From: JAXHUM01 sp034189325
GTDB lineage: Bacteria; Desulfobacterota; DSM-4660; Desulfatiglandales; Desulfatiglandaceae
NCBI GenBank assembly: GCA_034189325.1
Contig: JAXHUM010000080.1
Location: forward strand, 1 to 8,652
Direction: 5' to 3'
Length of the DNA: 8,652 nucleotides
In this document: in pieces, positions 1-6,298 of the stretch
How positions within the stretch are numbered: the stretch's first letter is position 1
Layout: every line of letters begins with the position of its first letter
The notes under the pieces: model-generated
The model's input: the letters and a program-made list of their open reading frames with translations, nothing else
What the model was told of the DNA's origin: nothing
Databases searched by the model: none
Position numbers and translations under genes: made by a program

Positions 1-1
1 A

Positions 2-850
2 CGATTTCGGCGATCCCTTGTGCAGGGTATCATGTTTTGGTTTTTCAGGATCGCGGCGGTCATCAACAGCATTGTCCTGATGATTATTATTTACTTCCTT
101 GCAGCCCGGGGCTGGCGGGCGATCAACTGGACTTTTCTGACGCAAGCGCCCATGGATTCCATGACCAAGGGGGGAATATTGCCCTGCATCGTCGGGACCG
201 CACTCCTCAGTATCGGGGCCCTGATGGTGGCGCTTCCTGTGGGAGTGGCCTCGGCAGTCTATCTCAACGAGTATGCCCGTCCGGGCCGATTGGTCAGACT
301 TATACGTTTGGGCATCAACAATTTGGCAGGGGTCCCCTCTGTTGTCTTTGGTCTTTTCGGACTCGGATTCTTTGTCGTATACCTAAAAATGGGGGTAAGT
401 ATCTTGGCAGGTTCACTCACGCTGGGGCTTCTCACGCTCCCTGTGATTATCGGCGCTTCCGAAGAGGCCCTTAGGGCGGTCCCCGATACCTATCGAGAGG
501 CCTCCTTAGGTCTCGGGGCGTCTAAGTGGCAGACCATTTATCGTGTCGTACTGCCTGCGGCCCTTCCGGGGATACTGACGGGAGGAATACTGGGACTCGG
601 CAGAGCTGCCGGGGAAACAGCACCCATTATGTTTACCGCTGCAGTTTTCTTCACTCCCTCTTTGCCCTCATCTATTTTTGATGAAATCATGGCCCTCCCC
701 TACCACATCTATGTGTTGGCTACGGCAGGCACGGAGATTGAAGCCACCCGGCACCTTCAATACGGGACCGCCCTAGTCCTGATATCTCTGGTCCTGGGAT
801 TGAATCTCCTGGCGATTCTTTACAGGGCACGTTTGCAGAGGCGAAGATAG
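2..850 (+). CDS. pstA: Phosphate ABC transporter permease PstA (5' end open at window edge)
   Basis: Inner-membrane permease of the high-affinity phosphate importer PstSCAB; it would pair with PstC, which is not in the window. The reading frame is open from base 2, so the true start may lie upstream. GTG at 20 and ATG at 32 are the first internal candidates, and neither has a clear ribosome site. Counting from GTG 20, hydrophobic spans lie near residues 8-28, 56-82, 104-122, 126-144, 185-210 and 247-270. The N-terminal GGILPCIVGT (51-60) is typical of PstA. The cytoplasmic EAA loop that docks on the ATPase is at about 159-183 (REASLGLGASKW, then VVLPAALPG), followed by GRAAGETAP (194-202). 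Family length is about 270-300 aa, so little is missing. pstB follows 64 bp downstream. The identity is firm; only the start is uncertain. Confidence 0.93.
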   Translation, partial: RFRRSLVQGIMFWFFRIAAVINSIVLMIIIYFLAARGWRAINWTFLTQAPMDSMTKGGILPCIVGTALLSIGALMVALPVGVASAVYLNEYARPGRLVRLIRLGINNLAGVPSVVFGLFGLGFFVVYLKMGVSILAGSLTLGLLTLPVIIGASEEALRAVPDTYREASLGLGASKWQTIYRVVLPAALPGILTGGILGLGRAAGETAPIMFTAAVFFTPSLPSSIFDEIMALPYHIYVLATAGTEIEATRHLQYGTALVLISLVLGLNLLAILYRARLQRRR

Positions 851-866
851 GGCTTTTTCTTCGAGA

Positions 867-882
867 ACCGGATCTATCCGGT
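867..882 (+). other. Small hairpin in the pstA-pstB spacer
   Basis: Perfect 6-bp inverted repeat, ACCGGA (867-872) and TCCGGT (877-882), with a TCTA loop. No T-tract follows, so it is not an intrinsic terminator. Its place between two genes of one operon would suit an mRNA-stabilising or processing stem, but that is inference. Confidence 0.35.
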
Positions 883-914
883 ATGGCACGTTCGTTTATT
901 AACAGGAACGAAGC

Positions 915-1676
915 ATGAACAGTGAACTGAAAATATCCGTAAGAAATCTGGACTTCTTTTATGGACAATCCCACGCCCTTCATCAGATCTCACTCGATTT
1001 TCATGAACATCAGGTGACGGCCCTCATCGGCCCTTCAGGTTGCGGAAAGAGCACTCTTCTCAGATGCCTCAACCGGATGAACGATCTCATTTCCTATGGG
1101 AGGGTCCATGGAGAAGTACTGCTTGACGGCAAGAACATCTATGATCCCGATATAGATGTCGTGACACTAAGGCGTCGAATCGGTATGGTATTCCAGAAAC
1201 CCAATCCCTTCCCAAAGAGCATTTTCGAAAATGTTGCTTACGGACTCAGGGTCAACGGACTGAGGGATAAAACCCTCCTTGCCGATCAGGTGGAAAAAAG
1301 CCTGAAACAGGCGGCCCTGTGGGAAGAAGTCAACAATAGGCTCCATGAATCGGCCCTAGGTTTATCCGGTGGCCAGCAGCAGCGGCTTTGTATAGCGCGG
1401 GCCCTGGCCATTGAACCGGAGGTGCTCTTGATGGATGAGCCGGCTTCCGCACTGGACCCCATCGCCACCCAAAAAATCGAGGAACTCATCCATGCCCTGA
1501 AGGAGATCTATACCATTATTATCGTCACCCATAACATGCAACAGGCAGCGAGAGTATCGGACGTCACAGCCTTTTTTTATCTCGGAAAACTGGTTGAAGT
1601 CGACCAGACCAAGGTCATCTTTACCCGGCCGAGACTTCAGCAGACATCAGACTATATTACCGGTCGCTTTGGATAG
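915..1676 (+). CDS. pstB: Phosphate ABC transporter ATP-binding protein PstB
   Basis: Cytoplasmic ATPase that powers phosphate import through PstC/PstA. The 253-aa length is normal for PstB. The motifs are complete: Walker A GPSGCGKST (39-47), Q-loop around Q94 in MVFQKPNPFP (91-100; the KPNPFP stretch is characteristic of PstB), ABC signature LSGGQQQR (150-157), Walker B LLMDEP (171-176), D-loop SALD (178-181) and H-loop His206. The stretch CLNRMNDL (51-58) after Walker A is also typical of PstB. ATG at 915 is preceded by AGGAACGA, a modest ribosome site. phoU starts 26 bp after the stop, consistent with one pst-phoU transcript. One small departure is DEPASALDP in place of the common DEPTSALDP or DEPCSALDP, which should be neutral. 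Confidence 0.97.
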   Translation: MNSELKISVRNLDFFYGQSHALHQISLDFHEHQVTALIGPSGCGKSTLLRCLNRMNDLISYGRVHGEVLLDGKNIYDPDIDVVTLRRRIGMVFQKPNPFPKSIFENVAYGLRVNGLRDKTLLADQVEKSLKQAALWEEVNNRLHESALGLSGGQQQRLCIARALAIEPEVLLMDEPASALDPIATQKIEELIHALKEIYTIIIVTHNMQQAARVSDVTAFFYLGKLVEVDQTKVIFTRPRLQQTSDYITGRFG

Positions 1677-1702
1677 GCCTTGTTGGGAAGGGAGGTGCAG
1701 CG

Positions 1703-2386
1703 ATGAGAGTACATTTTCACAAAGAGCTTGACAGCCTCAAGAAACGGATACTGTCTCTTGGAGCCATGGTGGAGGACAGGGTTCGAATGGCCATAAAAGC
1801 GATTGAAACGGAAGATAGTTCCCTGGCCGAAAAGATCATTGAAGCAGACAGTGAAGTCGACGAAACAGAAGTTGAAATAGAGGAGGAGTGTCTCAAGACA
1901 CTTGCCCTTCACCAGCCCGTTGCTGTGGACCTCCGGTTCATTACCGCCGTTATCAAAATCAACAACGACCTCGAACGGATAGGGGACGAGGCGGTTAATA
2001 TCGCGCAAAGAGTGGTCGTCATGGCGAAACGAGACAATATCGACCCTGTTTTTGACTATTCCTATATGGCGGAAAAAGCTGAACACATGCTGAGAAAGAG
2101 CCTTGACGCCCTTGTCAATCTCGACCTGGATCTCGCCCTGAAAGTCTGCCTGATGGATGACGAGGTGGATGCTATGCGGGATGAAGTCTACGATATAGTC
2201 AAAAATTCCCTTTTTGATAATCGTGATTATTTTGGATACCTGATCAATCTCCTTCTCATATCAAGGCACCTCGAACGGATCGCAGACTATGCCACCAATA
2301 TTGCCGAGGAGGTCATATACATGGTCGAAGGTGAGATTGTTCGTCACGGGAAGTTGACGCCCCACCTCAAAGATCATCATACATAA
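1703..2386 (+). CDS. phoU: Phosphate transport/signalling regulator PhoU
   Basis: Peripheral cytoplasmic regulator. In the known family, PhoU links the Pst transporter to the sensor kinase PhoR, keeps the Pho regulon off when phosphate is ample, and limits Pst uptake. The 227-aa protein is all-helical with two PhoU repeats. Each has the family's metal-binding-type motif: LERIGDEAVNIA (90-101) and LERIADYATNIAEE (190-203). The opening HFHKELDSLKKRIL (4-17) is also typical, as is HQPVAVDLRFITAVIKI (70-86). ATG 1703 has a strong ribosome site, GGGAGGT at 1690-1696, six bases upstream. It is the last gene of the pst cluster here. A His-rich tail (HLKDHHT) ends the protein. Identity is firm from motif, length and context. 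Confidence 0.96.
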   Translation: MRVHFHKELDSLKKRILSLGAMVEDRVRMAIKAIETEDSSLAEKIIEADSEVDETEVEIEEECLKTLALHQPVAVDLRFITAVIKINNDLERIGDEAVNIAQRVVVMAKRDNIDPVFDYSYMAEKAEHMLRKSLDALVNLDLDLALKVCLMDDEVDAMRDEVYDIVKNSLFDNRDYFGYLINLLLISRHLERIADYATNIAEEVIYMVEGEIVRHGKLTPHLKDHHT

Positions 2387-2761
2387 TAGCCTTTCATAAC
2401 GGCCCCCAAGACAGTATTACAAGGGCCGCGCGGGCGTCTCCGTCCACCCTCTTAAAGGCCTTTGAACCTCATCAGATACGGGAATTCATATTGGGATAAA
2501 TAAACTCAGCGCCGCCTCTCTTTCCGTCTCTCCATATAAAAAATACATAGCTTTCAAGTTCACATCCACATGACCGAAGAGGAGCTCTCCTTCAAAAGAG
2601 GCAAACCTAACAAAAACCTTACACTTACCTAACAGATCCGAAATAGGGTTTGTGCAAATTTATGTCGGTTTTCTTGGGGCATCTTTCAAGGGAAGGCCTG
2701 GTAAAGATGCAAAAACCCAACATTTTAAAGGAAAGAGTTAACGAAAGGAGTAGAAAGAGAC
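2387..2761. other. phoU-porin intergenic spacer (375 bp)
   Basis: No credible gene. A short frame overlapping the porin start (2650-2841) lacks protein-like composition. Just after phoU, CGGCCC (2400-2405) and GGGCCG (2423-2428) could form a 6-bp stem with a 17-nt loop, but no T-tract follows, so a terminator is not supported. The middle is AT-rich. The notable content is the 11-bp-periodic repeat block at 2606-2634, followed by a leader of about 110 nt to the porin start. Confidence 0.7.
2606..2634 (+). promoter_or_regulatory. Putative Pho box: three 7-bp repeats with 11-bp period
   Basis: CCTAACA (2606-2612), CCTTACA (2617-2623) and CCTAACA (2628-2634) begin exactly 11 bp apart, one helical turn, with 4-bp spacers. 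PhoB/PhoP-family regulators bind tandem 7-bp half-sites at this period (E. coli Pho box, Bacillus TTAACA-like repeats). The block lies 128 bp before the porin ATG and just downstream of the pst-phoU genes. A possible -10 is TAGGGT at 2644-2649, nine bases past the last repeat, matching TATAAT at positions 1, 2 and 6. Repeats and spacing are seen directly; the regulator and the -10 are inferred. Confidence 0.6.
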
Positions 2762-4084
2762 ATGAAAAGACTCGCATTGGTTTTGTTTATTGCCGGGGCC
2801 CTGACAGCCTCCTTTTCACATGGTACGGCCATTGCCGGTGAAGCGGACATCTTGATCAACAAGCTTGTGGAAAAAGGCATTCTTTCCCGAGCTGAGGCAA
2901 ATCAGCTATTGATCGACATGCAAAAAGAGAACGTCAGGCAGAAAGAGATGATTAAAGAGGTGGCTACGGAGGTTGCTAAAAAAGAGGGAAAAGGCAAAAC
3001 CATTGATCTGCCCAAATGGGTCAAGAATACGAAGTTCAAAGGTGATATTCGACTGCGCTATCAAGGTCAGGAACGAGACAATTCAGGGAAACCCCATCGC
3101 AGCAGGGGCAGATTTCGCCTGAGAGCAGGGATCGAATCCAAACTGAGCGATCAATGGAAGGCCGGCTTCGGGATCGCCTCGGGAGGAGATGATCCCAGGT
3201 CCACGAACGAGACCATGGACGACACCTTCGAGTCTCCGGACCTTCGGATTGATTATGCATTTGCCCAGTACAAGCCTTTCAAATCCTTGTCAGTGATGGG
3301 TGGTAAATTCAAAAATCCTGTCTGGAATACCAAAGACCTCTTGTGGGATGGTGATATTCGACCGGAAGGCCTGGCAGCCCAGTTCAAGTATAAGGTCCTC
3401 CCCGATCTTGAACTATTCGTAACACCGGCCTTCTATATCCTTGAAGAATTCAGTTCAAACACGGGTGACCCGAATATGTGGCTGGTTCAGCCGGGAATCA
3501 ATTGGACATTCTCTGATCATGTCTATCTGAAACTCGCCGGTACGGTCTATGGTTTAGATAATGTCAAGGGAAATGATTTCACCTCAGGCGGCGCTGGAGG
3601 AGCAGGAACCAATTCACAGGCGTCTGACGGCACCTACCTCTATGATTATGACGCCTTGGCCGGTGACATTGAAATTGGGTTTACCAAGATACCCGGACCC
3701 ATTCCTTTTGTCGCCCTATTCGGGCAGTATGTCCGTTCAGGTGCGGATGATGTGCAGGATATGGATGGATATGATGACAATGTGGGATGGCTTGCAGGCA
3801 TCAAATTCGGCTCCAAAAAGGTGAAAGGTTTTGGCCAGTGGCAGTTTAAGTACAATTATAGGGAGCTTGAAAGAGACGCCTGGCCGGACTTCTTTCCGGA
3901 CAGCGATTTCTACAATGGGGAAACAAACGCCAAAGGGCATGAGGCGGAATTCAAGTTCGGGCTGGCAAAATTCGCAACTATTGGGCTGGACTATTACAAG
4001 ACTGAACCGATCCGATATGATTCACCGGGTGATCCCAAACAGGAAGAGGATGTTCTCCAGGTGGATTTGGTTCTCAAATGGTAA
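2762..4084 (+). CDS. Outer-membrane porin, putative-porin (Porin_5-like) family
   Basis: Likely beta-barrel channel of the outer membrane. ATG 2762 is preceded by GAAAGGAG (2743-2750). A signal peptide is clear: MKR, a hydrophobic core (4-18), then an AIA cleavage site (23-25). Next comes a periplasmic helical segment (about 28-75, INKLVEKGILSRAEANQLL then a charged coiled-coil-like stretch). The barrel starts near 92 (KFKGDIRLRYQGQ), followed by RGRFRLRAGIESKLSDQWKA (115-134), GGDDPRSTNETMDD (141-154) and MGGKFKNPVW (179-188), patterns I associate with the Porin_5 family. The protein ends VDLVLKW: alternating hydrophobics with a terminal aromatic, a normal barrel-assembly signal. Location beside phoU and the 11-bp repeats suggest induction under phosphate limitation. 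Whether it is phosphate-selective, as OprP/OprO are, cannot be told from sequence. Confidence 0.85.
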   Translation: MKRLALVLFIAGALTASFSHGTAIAGEADILINKLVEKGILSRAEANQLLIDMQKENVRQKEMIKEVATEVAKKEGKGKTIDLPKWVKNTKFKGDIRLRYQGQERDNSGKPHRSRGRFRLRAGIESKLSDQWKAGFGIASGGDDPRSTNETMDDTFESPDLRIDYAFAQYKPFKSLSVMGGKFKNPVWNTKDLLWDGDIRPEGLAAQFKYKVLPDLELFVTPAFYILEEFSSNTGDPNMWLVQPGINWTFSDHVYLKLAGTVYGLDNVKGNDFTSGGAGGAGTNSQASDGTYLYDYDALAGDIEIGFTKIPGPIPFVALFGQYVRSGADDVQDMDGYDDNVGWLAGIKFGSKKVKGFGQWQFKYNYRELERDAWPDFFPDSDFYNGETNAKGHEAEFKFGLAKFATIGLDYYKTEPIRYDSPGDPKQEEDVLQVDLVLKW

Positions 4085-4101
4085 CATGACCGATATTTTA
4101 A

Positions 4102-4132
4102 GCGCCTACACCTAATCCCTGGGTGTAGGTGC
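4102..4132 (+). terminator. Hairpin after the porin gene, likely transcription terminator
   Basis: A 12-bp stem pairs GCGCCTACACCT (4102-4113) with GGGTGTAGGTGC (4121-4132), with two G-T pairs and a 7-nt loop. It starts 17 bp after the porin stop. The trailing sequence CCTCTATACTT is only mildly T-rich, so termination may be weak or the stem may protect the mRNA 3' end. In the opposite direction the stem is followed by TTAAAATATC, so it could act for both strands. Confidence 0.5.
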
Positions 4133-4375
4133 CTCTATACTTAAACCGACCATGAGGACCCTTGGCAAAATCCGCAATCATTCCTTTTTTAAACCTGTTA
4201 CCCTGACACATAAGAAAGGACACCGACAAAGCACTCAAAAAATCTGATCGATTTCTCCATTTTTTCTCCCCAACCACCAAGACAACTGCGCTTCATAAAC
4301 AGAGTAGTGATGACGATTTTCATTTGCTTTTCTTTAGAATTGAGACATAATAAAAAAAATGAAATAAATCGAAAA

Positions 4376-4395
4376 GGCCCCTATTGGGGAGGGCC
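4376..4395 (-). terminator. Intrinsic-terminator-like stem on the minus strand
   Basis: GGCCC (4376-4380) and GGGCC (4391-4395) form a GC stem; an alternative is CCCC (4378-4381) with GGGG (4386-4389) around TATT. Read on the minus strand, the stem is followed at once by TTTTCGATTT and then a run of eight T. Read on the plus strand, no T-tract follows. It would end a minus-strand transcript coming from about 4400-4600, but no convincing gene is seen there. Confidence 0.45.
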
Positions 4396-4442
4396 GATCT
4401 CCATACTCATTGAGGATTATGACGGACATGCTTTTCTAATAA

Positions 4443-4468
4443 ATGCGGTCGTTTCTTCCCGACCGCAT
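4443..4468. other. Perfect 9-bp inverted repeat
   Basis: ATGCGGTCG (4443-4451) and CGACCGCAT (4460-4468) flank an 8-nt pyrimidine loop. On the plus strand TTTTT follows only after 11 bases; on the minus strand TTTATT follows at once. It could be a terminator for either strand, part of a small RNA, or an operator. The stem is seen directly; its role is not known. Confidence 0.45.
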
Positions 4469-4600
4469 GATAGAACAGGTTTTTCATGATGCAATGACAG
4501 GTCCTTGGATTATCATTTACACCCACCTTGATCATGACATCATCCATACTGTGCCCAAGAGATAGGATGTTTTCAGTCAAAACAAAACAATGAGACACTG

Positions 4601-4858
4601 ATGAAGAATTCGAATCGTGAGACAATAAAAACATGTCTCGACTGCGAGTACTATTCCATGGTCAGCAGTCGGGATATGGGGCGGACCAGTCTGGATCACT
4701 GCGACAAAAACAAGGAATACTTGCCTACGGCGGCCTTTTGTTTTAATGACACCTGTTGTCCAACAGCTTCAAACTTCAATGTCAGGGCATTCACGATCTT
4801 CCAGGACATTGCCGGTGACTGCATACATTACAAAAAGAAGGAGGTTATCAGATGTTAG
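4601..4858 (+). CDS. Small Cys-rich protein, possible metal-binding (85 aa)
   Basis: Unrecognised family. Eight cysteines in 85 residues: C12 and C15 (CLDC), C34 after His33, C47, C52-C53, C74 and a terminal C85. The pattern CxxC followed by spaced Cys suggests a zinc or Fe-S site; there is no signal peptide or membrane segment. ATG 4601 has only a weak upstream GAG, but it keeps the CxxC that the next in-frame ATG (4658) would lose. The stop overlaps the next gene's ATG by 7 bp, and that gene's ribosome site lies inside this frame, so the two are probably translationally coupled. This linkage and the Cys pattern are the reasons to believe the gene is real. It may be an accessory or metal-carrying partner of the CoA enzymes downstream, but that is inference. 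Confidence 0.6.
   Translation: MKNSNRETIKTCLDCEYYSMVSSRDMGRTSLDHCDKNKEYLPTAAFCFNDTCCPTASNFNVRAFTIFQDIAGDCIHYKKKEVIRC
4838..4844 (+). promoter_or_regulatory. Strong ribosome binding site inside the upstream gene
   Basis: AAGGAGG lies seven bases before ATG 4852 and fixes that start. It is within the last codons of the Cys-rich gene, whose stop (4856-4858) falls just past the next start, an arrangement typical of coupled translation. Confidence 0.8.
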
Positions 4859-6282
4859 GGATATTGTCATATGGGGGATACGTCCCTATATGGAGAATTG
4901 ACAGGAGCACTATCGCCCTGAATTCAGGCATGGGTTCCATGGGAGGAGAGCGATCTGTTGCCGCTCGTGATGAAGACAGTCTGACCATGGCTGTCGAGGC
5001 GGGCTCAGACTGCCTGGCGGGTTTCGATCCCAAGGATATTGACGGGGTCTTCTTTGCCACGGCCTCATCCCCCTTCAGGCAGAAAACAGCCTCATCCATC
5101 ATTGCCTCGGCCCTGGACATGAGAAAAGACGTCTACACTTTTGACTTCACTGCTTCGACCAGGGGCGGAACTTCGGCGGTCAGGGCCGCCCTCGATTCGG
5201 TCAAGGCCGGCAGCGCCCGGAAGATCTTGGTCATTGCCTCGGAGCACAGGGTGGCTCAACCGAGTTCGGTCTTTGAACAGCTCTTTGGCGATGGTGCCGC
5301 CGCCCTCCTGATAGGCGACGATGGAGTCATTGCCGAAATAGAGGGCTTTCGCACCGCTTCCGATCCTATACCCGGTCCGTGGCAGATGGAGGGGCAGGAC
5401 TACATGAAGACCTTTGAGCCCAAGCTTGACAGGCTGTCCGGCGTACTGGAAGATATGCCGACGGTAACTTCCGGTTTGCTGGAAGAGTTGGGGCTGACAT
5501 CGGGCGATATCTCCAAATTCGCCCTTGCCGGGCCCGATCCAAGGAGTTACATGGACTTGGCAAGGGTCATGAAATTTGATCCCAAGACACAACTCGAGGA
5601 CCCGATGTTCTCCACCGTCGGAATCACGGGAACAGCGCATTGCCTCCTGATGCTTGTAGGAGCACTGGAAAAGGCCAAACCTGGCGACAGGATCGTGTGC
5701 GCCAGTCTGGGCGAGGGTAGTGACGCCTTTGAAGTCAAGGCAACAGATGCTATCTCCGAGGTCAGCGGCAAACACCGTGGCACAAACTACGCCGCCTCAA
5801 AGAGGATGATTCCTTCTTACGGCCGTTTTATGGACTGGCAGGGGACAAGGGACAGCGGCTGGCCCCCCAACGATTCAAGCTGCTCGGTCGTCACTTTTTG
5901 GCGCGAAGAAAAATGGGCCTTTCCCTTCTACGGCATGAAATGCAACAAATGCGGAACCATCCAGTACCCCATCGCAAGGACCTGTATAAACTGCCGGACC
6001 ATAGACGACAGCCAGGAAGTGAAGATCGCCAAAAGGGGCACGGTTTTCACCTTTGCCCACGATTACCTATACGCACATGGTCTCATCCCGGCCGACGGCG
6101 TCAACCCCGGTACCAGGGTGATGTCGAACATGGAGGACGGATGCCGGATTTGGTTGGAGATGGTTGACTGCGAATTGGATGAGGTCAAGATAGACATGCC
6201 CATAGAGTTGACCTTCAGGGTACTCCATGACAAGGGTGGATACCGATTCTATGGCTGGAGAGCCAGACCTGTCAGAGGTTAA
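4852..6282 (+). CDS. HMG-CoA-synthase-like protein fused to C-terminal Zn-ribbon/OB-fold (DUF35) domain
   Basis: Cytoplasmic CoA-thioester protein of 476 aa. The N-terminal part (1 to about 300) has the thiolase-fold pattern of archaeal-type HMG-CoA synthases: ILSYGGYVPIWRI (4-16), DGVFFATASSPF (64-75), FGDGAAALLIG (145-155), VGITGTAHCLLMLVGALE (256-273) and GEGSDAF (287-293). The nucleophilic Cys site reads FDFTASTRGGTSA (97-109), with Ser/Thr where the synthase has Cys. The usual His near the HxPN motif is replaced in ALAGPDPRS (224-232). A rubredoxin-like zinc ribbon follows (C364, C367, C378, C381), then an OB fold to the end, ending GGYRFYGWRARP (462-473). In archaea, thiolase, HMG-CoA synthase and a separate DUF35 protein form a channelling complex; here the last two are one chain and the thiolase gene lies 16 bp downstream. 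The missing residues suggest a scaffold or an altered reaction rather than mevalonate synthesis. Confidence 0.82.
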   Translation: MLGILSYGGYVPIWRIDRSTIALNSGMGSMGGERSVAARDEDSLTMAVEAGSDCLAGFDPKDIDGVFFATASSPFRQKTASSIIASALDMRKDVYTFDFTASTRGGTSAVRAALDSVKAGSARKILVIASEHRVAQPSSVFEQLFGDGAAALLIGDDGVIAEIEGFRTASDPIPGPWQMEGQDYMKTFEPKLDRLSGVLEDMPTVTSGLLEELGLTSGDISKFALAGPDPRSYMDLARVMKFDPKTQLEDPMFSTVGITGTAHCLLMLVGALEKAKPGDRIVCASLGEGSDAFEVKATDAISEVSGKHRGTNYAASKRMIPSYGRFMDWQGTRDSGWPPNDSSCSVVTFWREEKWAFPFYGMKCNKCGTIQYPIARTCINCRTIDDSQEVKIAKRGTVFTFAHDYLYAHGLIPADGVNPGTRVMSNMEDGCRIWLEMVDCELDEVKIDMPIELTFRVLHDKGGYRFYGWRARPVRG

Positions 6283-6298
6283 GTTTGGAGGTAAAATA

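Larger units (their letters stand above)
4085..4600. other. Intergenic region with hairpins, no firm gene (516 bp)
   Basis: AT-rich stretch between the porin and the Cys-rich gene. It holds the porin-end hairpin (4102-4132), a stem with a minus-strand T-tract (4376-4395) and a perfect 9-bp stem (4443-4468). A minus-strand frame (4407-4634) ends just before the minus-strand terminator, and its last 46 codons (from ATG at 4547) look mildly protein-like, but there is no ribosome site or recognisable family. Plus-strand frames here have no support. I found no clear sigma70 or sigma54 promoter for the downstream operon. Confidence 0.6.

Noticed and set aside
885..899. Sigma54-like promoter, TGGCAC upstream of pstB
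   Set aside because: The -12 GC element is absent (TTTAT follows at the required distance).
2400..2428. Terminator after phoU
   Set aside because: The CGGCCC/GGGCCG stem is only 6 bp with a 17-nt loop, and no T-tract follows.
2650..2841. 63-codon plus-strand frame overlapping the porin start
   Set aside because: It runs out of frame through the porin ribosome site and signal peptide and has no ribosome site or protein-like pattern of its own.
6227..6298. Earlier in-frame ATG for the thiolase at 6227
   Set aside because: It would overlap the fused upstream gene by 56 bp without a ribosome site; ATG 6299 has GGAGG at good spacing and begins right before the family's N-terminal motif.
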